Source of the DNA: a virus
DNA: 43,856 nt
Virus record (IMG/VR): IMGVR_UViG_3300007345_000078
Coordinates: 1 to 43,856 of that record
Reading direction: 5' to 3' (one strand)
Below, piece by piece: positions 38,601 through 43,856 of this stretch. Each line of letters opens with the position of its first letter. Positions within the stretch are counted from its first letter, which is position 1. Made by a program: the position numbers and the translations under genes. Below the pieces are notes generated by a model that saw only the letters and a list, made by a program, of their open reading frames with translations, was not told the origin of the DNA and searched no databases.

Positions 38601-40285
38601 ACTGTAATAGGTTTTCCTGTTTTACCTATAGTACCTGTTGAATCATCGTAAACAGTGCTTAATGGCCAATAAGGAGATCCGCCAGTATTATTTACTCCAT
38701 TTGCTTCTGATATATCTGGAAACTTAATATCTCCAATATATTCTACATAAGTAGCTTCTCCTTTTAATGTATAAAATATAATACCAAATCTATAAGTTTC
38801 TCCTCTTTTATATCCTCGTAGTAAACTAGAAACTATAGGAGAAGCTGCGTTAGGTATACTTCCATCTGGATTAGGACGAACTCCGTATCCATCATTTAAA
38901 TCATGGTTGTCTATTCCGTAATGAATATTTGCAGCAACATTATGAAATTTAGATTGATACTCTACATCTACAGTCATAGGTTCTAAATGGAAAGAATAAG
39001 AAATATTATCTCCTGTAATTGGAGTAGGATTTCCTCCTCCTAAAGTACTTCCATCTATTTGATATTTAAATTGATTTGCAGGAAGCTGCCAATCTTTATC
39101 CCAATGTTTATCTTTATTAAATTCTGCATTAAATGCTTTGTCTAAAATAGTTCCTGGAGTAGCAACAGATGAATTATTATATCTTTTAGTCTTTGATTCA
39201 AAAGTTTCTCCAGGAGCTAATAAATCATTTATATTAATTGTAGAAGACTTTATGTTAGCTCCTATTAGATAATTATCTTTTTGAGTAACACTTTTAAAAG
39301 TTTTAAATGCAAAGTTCTTACTAGCAAAAGTAAATAATTCTATATCAAATATTGAATCTTCTGTTCCAGTATAAGTTATTGTTGTAATATCTGAAATAAT
39401 ATCTTTAGTTTCAATTGAGGAAGCTACTGGAGTTGCAATTGAACTTTCATAATATAAACTAAAAAATTCTATTCTTTCAAATAGTCCTACGTAAGCACTA
39501 GTATCTACTAATAGTTTTATAGATTTAAATGAATTTATTTTTTCAGGCTCTCCTACATATTCTGCTACAGTATTATATTCAGAAGCAGAAACTATATGAA
39601 TCATATTACTTGGAGGAGATATTAAAGTTTCTTTTCCGTCAGATGTAAGTAATCTATAAGCTATTTGGTACATTCCTGAATTTAATTCTCCACCTCCGCT
39701 TATATTATCTACAATTGGTTGAGTAAATTCTACATTTGGATATATATCAATATTATCAACATTAAAAGTATTTAAATTTGGATCTGCTACATTTATAGTT
39801 CTAAATATATTATTGTAATCTGTCCAATAAATTCTTTGTATACTTTCATTTTCATAACGACCTAATGCTTCTATTGGCCATTCTTTCTTAAAAAATAAAT
39901 TAGGATTATAATATAATAATGTAGCAGCTCCTCCTGTTATTTCACGAGTTGCGGGATTATACTCTACTTGATAAATCCATCCTTTTGTTCCACTATTATC
40001 TGCTACAAATAAAATAATTTTATCTCTAATTGTGCCGTAACCAATAGCTTCAGGAACATCGGCACTCCAAGAAATAGGAGTATTTGGAGGATCATTATCA
40101 AATGTTCCTGATGTAGGAATAGTAAAAGATAATTTATTTCCTTTTATATTTGTAAAGGCTCCTTGAGATTCTCCTACAGTAGTAGTTATTCTAACATCTA
40201 AAGCATCGATATACATATTCTGCTTAATCGTATCATAAGCAGTATCTTTATCCATTCCGCCATATGTATTAACGTGTCCTTCCAT
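35684..40285 (-). CDS. Tail stabilization / muzzle protein (P22 gp10-like), 1533 aa
   Basis: The N-terminus (NTYGGMDKDTAYDTIKQNMY, then ALDVRITTTVGESQGAFTNI) and the segment SGGGELNSGMYQIAYRLLT near residue 195 fit the large stabilization proteins of crAss-like phages, which are distantly related to P22 gp10 and form the muzzle below the connector rings in the phicrAss001 structure. Composition is beta-rich with many Asn, Ser, Thr and Tyr, as expected for repeated beta-propeller or barrel domains, and there is no membrane segment. It follows the gp4-like protein by 9 bases, the conserved order in this phage order. Its role is to close the DNA exit channel and probably to carry receptor-binding or cargo-release parts. 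I cannot assign internal domain borders reliably. Confidence 0.85.
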   Translation of the reverse strand: MEGHVNTYGGMDKDTAYDTIKQNMYIDALDVRITTTVGESQGAFTNIKGNKLSFTIPTSGTFDNDPPNTPISWSADVPEAIGYGTIRDKIILFVADNSGTKGWIYQVEYNPATREITGGAATLLYYNPNLFFKKEWPIEALGRYENESIQRIYWTDYNNIFRTINVADPNLNTFNVDNIDIYPNVEFTQPIVDNISGGGELNSGMYQIAYRLLTSDGKETLISPPSNMIHIVSASEYNTVAEYVGEPEKINSFKSIKLLVDTSAYVGLFERIEFFSLYYESSIATPVASSIETKDIISDITTITYTGTEDSIFDIELFTFASKNFAFKTFKSVTQKDNYLIGANIKSSTININDLLAPGETFESKTKRYNNSSVATPGTILDKAFNAEFNKDKHWDKDWQLPANQFKYQIDGSTLGGGNPTPITGDNISYSFHLEPMTVDVEYQSKFHNVAANIHYGIDNHDLNDGYGVRPNPDGSIPNAASPIVSSLLRGYKRGETYRFGIIFYTLKGEATYVEYIGDIKFPDISEANGVNNTGGSPYWPLSTVYDDSTGTIGKTGKPITVGLNLGIKFNIDFNSCPSLLDKIEGFQIVRVDRENTDKRRLSQGIVSPYAHIRMGDTPSNPDYDFRVNEDEKVLHQFNTPVVWKYQQGNGGVIVDTSPQTSPDIQNDSLKYFIDDQDNDLSANPYTDYNNIFPQTPGSADAIVNTTIKSQYLAFYSPEISYNFNNTPDLALNAANNASLLMTGCYTATVGGSPSPPSAGDYREETTQSGTGPAAQNLGNNNNLDIWDRGFKFRRVGPITFNSIENIRKIERSTYFDMRDSTNVFLDTKVILFPQDNQRANFTINTTPQMPRRDVLTANYSNCKSPDLGRGDTYVRNYFAYIGTRADNPIVAQDWGLNNPRNSLSNRSGGVARAGTNLTVLLDTFSLDPLNSNTSYTTPGTDKPWRDYFQIAGNTIHTPVPSNPQIAPLPVPDGSGGLTTINKNEAIPIVDLVIPKNEIYGGFSTNALESNSFIPASPIIKTTSGNLDYSPIVYGGDIFISMFSLQKAMIEFNSKFYESNSDDYDNVFTRTDLMVTESTINLNLNNSANTTRGIKFQFEGETSGGLESVYYRQEDNNTFSNYGKFDPGLDKYKTYSYNPVFSQLDKEVQFFVQPNSVIDLSLTNDVRAYLSSVKVNGEAIDSWTKFAINDYYDVDDHGPINKIINFKDNVYFLQDQGTGVYSINREAITTTDDGVPTELGTAKGWGKHQYYSKEVGSIHQWAIATTNNAIYFFDAIHRKIYQLGQGKGGLQTSPLSELKGMHSYLQFLGEDVFLRKQDGGDNPILLKGSHIGIDEINDEIIFTFLSTTDSEKGDINTIVFDEIANQFSTRLSINPKMWINNGNTLLSSNPFVNKENDFYVHNIGNWGEFYDNKVGCNLTLVINPKADINKVLRFLEFNSIVRNDNKVIDRTKTITGFKIATETQDSGVIPYSAGRIKRRFDKWRIKLPRDNNSTSKKGRFRSTHFLLTLYFDNDNNKELIMNRLVSYYDAQIF

Positions 40286-40294
40286 GAATTAGTT

Positions 40295-41110
40295 TTAAGA
40301 TGTTGCTGGATTAACGCCTGCGCTTACTATAGATATATTAGTATTAGATCTAGCTCCTGATACGGGTCTAAAATTACGTTGTTCAGGCAATTGCATATTA
40401 GCAAAAAAGCTTGCGTGCGCTTGTACGTCTGGTATAGTTCTAAGAGTTGCGTTTTGCATACTTTCTGCTTCATCTACACCGTTCCATTGTTTAGCATGAT
40501 TTACTGCTTGTGCAAAATACCAATCTCTATCTCTTTCTATAACTTGATATACATCAGGACGAAGATGCCCTTGCATCCACAGCTTTTTAGCTATTTTTAA
40601 CGCTATATAATGAGAAGCTGCTTCTAACCATTGCTGCTCTGCAGGCACTGTAGGATATCCATGTTCATCTGTAGGAATAGCATTGTAACTCATTGCTATA
40701 AAACCATTGTTAAAAGATGTGAAAATGAATCCTCCTTCAACAGTATATGTTTGATCTGATTCAGAAGTGTAATCTCTTCTATCTATGTGATATCTTTTGT
40801 GGAAATAATCTGTTGCCCATCGCATGGGAAACATACGTCCTTTTCCGCATTCAGCTTCTTCTATATTGTTAACGGAAGTTAAATGTGATACTTGTCCTAT
40901 TTTATGAAGATCAAAAGGTAATTCTGCTCTACCGTCACATATTTTAATATAAGCAATATTATTTTCTAAAGTCATAGGCACATTAGTGTGGGCCATAAAT
41001 TCAGCCAACCATTCTACACCTTCTTCTTCATGAACGTCGTAATTAAATCCAAAGTCTCTAATTACTTTATCTAAAATTGCTTTATATGAAACAGTTTTAC
41101 CAGCAAACAT
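40295..41110 (-). CDS. Head-tail connector (tail tubular, P22 gp4-like) protein, 271 aa
   Basis: The N-terminal helices (residues about 6-40: KAILDKVIRDFGFNYDV..GVEWLAEFM), the strand-rich core with ELPFDLHKIGQVSHL, and FIFTSFNNGFIAMSYNAIPT match the crAss-like tail tubular family, related to P22 gp4. Such proteins form a ring between portal and muzzle. The C-terminal ~40 residues (RPVSGARSNTN...) look like a flexible arm. Its start overlaps the stop of the 94-aa gene by one base (TAATG). Context is decisive: IHF-like, small protein, this gene, muzzle. Crassvirales heads have several ring proteins, so which ring this forms is not certain. Confidence 0.75.
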   Translation of the reverse strand: MFAGKTVSYKAILDKVIRDFGFNYDVHEEEGVEWLAEFMAHTNVPMTLENNIAYIKICDGRAELPFDLHKIGQVSHLTSVNNIEEAECGKGRMFPMRWATDYFHKRYHIDRRDYTSESDQTYTVEGGFIFTSFNNGFIAMSYNAIPTDEHGYPTVPAEQQWLEAASHYIALKIAKKLWMQGHLRPDVYQVIERDRDWYFAQAVNHAKQWNGVDEAESMQNATLRTIPDVQAHASFFANMQLPEQRNFRPVSGARSNTNISIVSAGVNPATS

Positions 41111-41394
41111 TATCCTAGATTTTTAAGTACTTTTTCTAATCTATCTGCAATTCCTTCTGAAGAATTATTTTTAAGAGGGTCTTCTGTTGTTACAGATTTA
41201 TCATCTTTATAAACCCATTCTCCGTCTACTTTTTTACGAGTACATACAGTTTTAATATAACCTCCGTCGACTTCTTCTACACGAATTTCTTCGTAACCTC
41301 CGTCTTCAAATTCTTTACGGTTAATTCTTACTGTTGTTTCTACTTCTGTAGATGATCCTGTTGAATCATCCATTGGCATTTCCATTTTATCCAT
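41110..41394 (-). CDS. Small acidic unknown protein, 94 aa
   Basis: The protein starts inside the end of the IHF-like gene (8-base overlap) and its stop overlaps the next start by one base, so it is a tightly coupled member of the connector operon. The first ~20 residues are Met/Ser/Thr/Asp-rich and probably disordered. Residues about 20-70 look like a small beta sheet (TTVRINRKEFEDGGYEEIRV, then GGYIKTVCTRKKVDGEWVY). The last ~15 residues (GIADRLEKVLKNLG) form a likely amphipathic helix. I do not recognise the family. A minor connector or assembly factor is a guess from position only. Confidence 0.7.
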   Translation of the reverse strand: MDKMEMPMDDSTGSSTEVETTVRINRKEFEDGGYEEIRVEEVDGGYIKTVCTRKKVDGEWVYKDDKSVTTEDPLKNNSSEGIADRLEKVLKNLG

Positions 41395-41908
41395 AATAAA
41401 AAACTTTTCTGTTTGGGTCTTTAACTACCTTAGCAATTAATCTTGAATATTGCCTAGAAGGTTTAAAGACATAAAAACTTTTATACTTTAAAACATTAGT
41501 TAATTTATCCCAATAATGCTCATAAAACTCACCGCTGCTATGATCATTTTGATGATAAATAACTTTCTTATTTTTTAATTCAACTATCTCTTCTTTAGAT
41601 AAACCAGGATGTTTAGCTTTCCAAAAATCCCAAGTACTTTTCCAATCTACTTTTAAACTTTTAGATCTATTACCATTTTTATCAAAGAAGTTTAATTTTT
41701 TACTCCTTATTCTTAATTTACCTACTTTATTTATTTTTAGTTCTAGGCCTGTTTCCACAATAGCTTTACTAAAAGCAGTAAGTAATTCTTTTATAAAAGC
41801 ACTATATAAAGATTTACTAATTATTTCTTCTTTAGCGTTTTCTTTATAATGCTTATAAAACTCATTCCTTTTTACATTACCTTTTGTTTTACCTTCTCCT
41901 CTTATCAT
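41387..41908 (-). CDS. IHF/HU-like protein of the crAss-like structural module, 173 aa
   Basis: Residues about 30-85 show the HU/IHF pattern: a helical part (SLYSAFIKELLTAFSKAIVE) followed by TGLELKINKVGKLRIRSKK, which corresponds to the conserved beta segment of HU/IHF subunits. A C-terminal extension of about 85 residues, rich in Lys, Trp and Tyr, replaces the usual short end; it is much longer than a ~95-aa HU protein. Genes annotated as IHF subunits next to the tail tubular and stabilization genes are a hallmark of crAss-like phages, and that is the case here. The start overlaps the preceding stop (ATGA). Whether it binds packaged DNA or has become a ring protein cannot be told from sequence. 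Confidence 0.75.
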   Translation of the reverse strand: MIRGEGKTKGNVKRNEFYKHYKENAKEEIISKSLYSAFIKELLTAFSKAIVETGLELKINKVGKLRIRSKKLNFFDKNGNRSKSLKVDWKSTWDFWKAKHPGLSKEEIVELKNKKVIYHQNDHSSGEFYEHYWDKLTNVLKYKSFYVFKPSRQYSRLIAKVVKDPNRKVFYYG

Positions 41909-42639
41909 TGTTGAGGTTGTTGTTGTTGTTGTGCAGGAGCTGCTTGTCTCATACCTTGAGTTCTAGCATCTTGTGCATCATTCATATCGTCAAATGGTGC
42001 TGCGCTTTTTTGCATCAACTGCTGTAAAATAATAGGTTTAATATATGTCCACATCCATTGATTAATTGGATATGGTTTATTAGTAGACCAACATGTAGTT
42101 CCATCTACGCAATCTACATAATTAAGCAAACTAGTAGGATCTTCAAATATTCCTCGTAAAGTCATATACTTAATGTTTTTAACATTAGGGTCTTTACTTA
42201 TAACATACATATACTCATCATATAAAAATGTATAAATAGCTGTTCTAGTAGTTCTGCCGTGTCCTATAAAAGGAACTCTAGAATAATCTATTACGACAAA
42301 TCTAGGCTTAGTTATATCAGCAGGTCCTACAGCTGCTATACCTTTTTTAAAATATAATTCTATTGTATTAGGAATTTTCTTTTTAGTTCTAAGAACTTTA
42401 CATGCATCTGGCACTGTGATGCAACAATCTATAGGATTAACTAGTTCTAATTCTAAACAATTAAGATTTTGAAGTACATATGGATCTATTCGACGATTTT
42501 TATTATATTCGTTTCTTAGCCATAAGGACCTTTGTTCATTAATTAAATCTGTATAGAAATCATAAGAATACGAAGATTCTATGGAGTTAATCGCAAGTGA
42601 TTCATCTATTTGTGCCTGAAGATCTTCTAAAGTTAGCAT
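41905..42639 (-). CDS. Connector/ring-type structural protein, 244 aa
   Basis: This protein has a clear family look for crAss-like structural modules: an N-terminal helix (LEDLQAQIDESL), then YDFYTDLINEQRSLWLRNEYN, the segment NCLELELVNPIDCC with VPDACKVLR, and FEDPTSLLNYVD. The C-terminus is Gln/Ala-rich (QQQQQPQQ), probably flexible. No enzyme motif is visible. It lies between lysis genes and the IHF-like gene, in the region where crAss-like phages encode the rings joining portal and muzzle. I therefore infer a ring or head-completion protein but cannot say which. The stop is TGA and overlaps the IHF-like start (ATGA). A possible host-type -7 box lies just before the start. Confidence 0.7.
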   Translation of the reverse strand: MLTLEDLQAQIDESLAINSIESSYSYDFYTDLINEQRSLWLRNEYNKNRRIDPYVLQNLNCLELELVNPIDCCITVPDACKVLRTKKKIPNTIELYFKKGIAAVGPADITKPRFVVIDYSRVPFIGHGRTTRTAIYTFLYDEYMYVISKDPNVKNIKYMTLRGIFEDPTSLLNYVDCVDGTTCWSTNKPYPINQWMWTYIKPIILQQLMQKSAAPFDDMNDAQDARTQGMRQAAPAQQQQQPQQ

Positions 42640-42644
42640 AGTAA

Positions 42645-42652
42645 CAAATATA
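42645..42652 (-). promoter_or_regulatory. Possible Bacteroidota -7 box
   Basis: On the minus strand TATATTTG fits the Bacteroidota -7 consensus TAnnTTTG. It lies 5 bases before the ATG of the 244-aa gene, which would give an almost leaderless mRNA. No suitably spaced TTG -33 element is seen. In DNA this A+T-rich a chance match is likely. Confidence 0.2.
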
Positions 42653-42669
42653 TGATTTATTTTCGACTT

Positions 42670-42801
42670 TTATCTGCCTTGTCCTCTATATTTCTTTTTA
42701 TAGTTCTTAGACGTTTTTAGATTAGAAGTCTTTGATTTAGCGTGAATTAAAGGTCTTTTAATTTTAGCTGTTTGTTTTTGATTATCTATTAATCTAGCCA
42801 T
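42670..42801 (-). CDS. Very small basic protein, 43 aa
   Basis: An ATG at 42801 overlaps the end of the amidase gene by 8 bases (AATGGCTAG) and opens a 43-codon frame ending in TAA. The product starts MARLIDNQKQTAKIKRP and ends SKNYKKKYRGQGR. It is very basic (many Lys and Arg, almost no acidic residues) and has no hydrophobic segment. The overlap, the full use of an otherwise empty gap, and the protein-like composition support a real gene. Basic peptides of this kind can bind nucleic acid or act as minor virion proteins. Function unknown. Confidence 0.6.
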   Translation of the reverse strand: MARLIDNQKQTAKIKRPLIHAKSKTSNLKTSKNYKKKYRGQGR

Positions 42802-43480
42802 TTTCTAATTGTTGTATCATTTCAAAGTGCATCTTAGCTACCCTGTCTCTTCCTGATTCACTCATAAGTATCTCGTGACACTCTCTATAATTAGTCATAA
42901 AAAAGTTTTCTGATAATATAGCAGGCATAGTAGTATTTACAAGAACATAAAAATTAGATTCCTTATCAGGATCTCCGTCTCCCATTGATGTTCTCATTTT
43001 TCTTTCAGGAAACTCGGCTTTAGCTTTTTCATAAAGAACAGTGGCTATTTCATCAGATTTAGTTTTTCCTGGAGATGTAAAAACTTCCCAACCATTTGCT
43101 GACTCATCACTGAATCCGTTTGCATGTATGCTTACATATATACAAGGTTTTTCAGAAGACTTAGCTAATCTATTAGCAGTATCTACTCTTTCTTTTAAGC
43201 TAATATCTTTAGGAGTAGCTACTAGATTAATATAATCAATATTGTTAGCTTCACACATCTTAACTAGTCTGTCGACAATAGCTCTATTGAATTCTCCTTC
43301 GTATAAAACCTCACCGTCTGGCCATACAGGAGATCTTTTACCAGGTGTTTGATATACTCCACTTATCATACCACCGTGACCATTGTCTAATATCCATAAG
43401 TATTTAGACTCTTCAGTATGTGGTTTAATAGACATATCAAACTCAGTATTGCAATTTGGACAAGTTATAATTTTTTCCAT
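42794..43480 (-). CDS. N-acetylmuramoyl-L-alanine amidase (Amidase_3), endolysin
   Basis: The zinc-binding residues of the Amidase_3 family are in place: DNGHGG (H35), EGEFN (E63) and SIHANG (H119), with the catalytic glutamate in ILSENFF (E191). The enzyme cleaves the bond between N-acetylmuramic acid and the peptide stem of peptidoglycan. The N-terminus adds a short CPNCNTEFD segment (C7, C10), half of a zinc-ribbon pattern and not needed for catalysis. There is no signal peptide, so release to the periplasm would depend on the holin-like protein encoded just upstream. At 228 residues it is a normal single-domain phage endolysin. The stop is TAG. Confidence 0.92.
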   Translation of the reverse strand: MEKIITCPNCNTEFDMSIKPHTEESKYLWILDNGHGGMISGVYQTPGKRSPVWPDGEVLYEGEFNRAIVDRLVKMCEANNIDYINLVATPKDISLKERVDTANRLAKSSEKPCIYVSIHANGFSDESANGWEVFTSPGKTKSDEIATVLYEKAKAEFPERKMRTSMGDGDPDKESNFYVLVNTTMPAILSENFFMTNYRECHEILMSESGRDRVAKMHFEMIQQLENG

Positions 43481-43555
43481 AGGTATCTTATTATTGCGGG
43501 TATAGCATATATTAAAAAGAAAGTTAAATATACTAAGATTGCACTTACCCCATTG

Positions 43556-43789
43556 TTATTTCTTTTTAAATATTCTTGATAATTTGTCTATTGAAGTTAA
43601 CCCTAATGCACCAAATGCAAATAAAGCTACAGCATCTACAAGATACTCTGCAGGTCTTATATCTCCATGAGTGAAGGTATTAGCTACTAGTGATACTACA
43701 AGTGCTAAGACGCAAAGTAAACCACCTAATCTTTTTGATGAATAGTTTCCTGATTCATCACTTAATAATTCTTTAAAAAACGTTTTCAT
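43556..43789 (-). CDS. Holin-like small membrane protein, 77 aa
   Basis: The protein has a short charged N-terminus (KTFFKELLSDESGNYSSKRL) and two hydrophobic segments: residues about 22-38 (GGLLCVLALVVSLVANT) and about 48-62 (YLVDAVALFAFGALG). It ends in a basic tail (RIFKKK). This size and layout, one gene before an amidase endolysin, fit a class II holin that permeabilises the inner membrane at lysis. Its start overlaps the stop of the preceding gene (ATGA). The 75-base gap to the amidase holds a hydrophobic open frame without a start codon. Holin is inferred from topology and context; another small membrane protein is possible. Confidence 0.7.
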   Translation of the reverse strand: MKTFFKELLSDESGNYSSKRLGGLLCVLALVVSLVANTFTHGDIRPAEYLVDAVALFAFGALGLTSIDKLSRIFKKK

Positions 43790-43856
43790 AGTAATCTTTT
43801 TTTTAAAAATAAAAACAGTCTATATACTCCATAGAGTATTACTGCTATGATTAACC
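43786..43856 (-). CDS. 3' end of a membrane protein, cut by the window edge
   Basis: A frame entering from the right edge encodes 22 residues, LIIAVILYGVYRLFLFLKKR then LL, and ends in TGA that overlaps the next ATG by the 4-base ATGA. One hydrophobic helix followed by a basic end suggests a small membrane protein with its C-terminus in the cytoplasm. Coupling to the holin-like gene suggests a lysis-related role. Only the end is visible, so the call is tentative. Confidence 0.5.
   Translation of the reverse strand, partial: LIIAVILYGVYRLFLFLKKRLL

Noticed and set aside
1-43856. Stop-codon reassignment (TAG or TGA read as amino acid), known in some crAss-like phages
   Set aside because: TAG ends the amidase and the 203-aa gene, TGA ends the 244-aa gene, TAA ends most others, and the giant frames are unbroken under the standard bacterial code.
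1-43856. CRISPR arrays, insertion sequences, attachment sites
   Set aside because: No regularly spaced repeats, transposase-like proteins or terminal inverted repeats were seen by eye; a repeat search by program would be needed to exclude weak ones.

Overview
This window looks like a piece of a crAss-like phage (order Crassvirales) infecting a Bacteroidota host. The identification rests on several signatures. One 3177-residue protein carries the DFDID metal motif of the crAss-like virion RNA polymerase together with a HExxH zincin motif. It lies among other giant virion-type genes. There is also an IHF-like protein, a P22 gp4-like connector protein and a large P22 gp10-like stabilization (muzzle) protein in the usual order. 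The DNA is very A+T-rich, and starts are preceded by A-rich leaders rather than Shine-Dalgarno sequences, which fits Bacteroidota translation. TAA, TAG and TGA all occur as gene ends and the giant frames are uninterrupted, so I see no sign of stop-codon reassignment.

Layout: positions 1-2465 hold the 3' end of a plus-strand block. It contains a truncated RecB-like PD-(D/E)XK nuclease, an unknown 203-residue protein, a hairpin cluster ending in an intrinsic terminator, a spore-photoproduct-lyase-like radical SAM protein and a small unknown protein. A bidirectional terminator near 2472-2520 separates this from one minus-strand block of about 41 kb that fills the rest of the window with almost no intergenic space.

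Read in the direction of transcription (right to left), the minus block starts with lysis functions: the tail of a membrane protein, a holin-like protein, and an Amidase_3 endolysin with a tiny basic ORF overlapping its end. The connector/tail module follows: a 244-aa connector-type protein, the IHF-like protein, a 94-aa protein, a 271-aa gp4-like protein and a 1533-aa muzzle protein. Three large virion proteins come next (898, about 1131 and 1170 aa); they share a recurring GG-containing short motif, and the middle one combines GH19, CHAP/NlpC-like and HExxH features. Then come four giant proteins (1045, 1794, 3177 and 1506 aa), probably ejected cargo including the virion RNA polymerase. A calcineurin-like phosphoesterase closes the block.

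Inferred working: the connector and muzzle proteins build the DNA exit channel. The cell-wall-cutting virion protein and the cargo proteins are delivered with the DNA, and the polymerase transcribes the first genes. The holin and amidase release progeny. The least explained items are the repeated GG motif, a similar AT-rich element with a CCGTA core in the only two longer gaps between giant genes, the terminator 10 bases upstream of the radical SAM gene, and a start-less membrane-peptide reading frame between holin and amidase. There is no gene-free stretch longer than 300 bases, and I saw no tRNA, rRNA, CRISPR array or insertion sequence.
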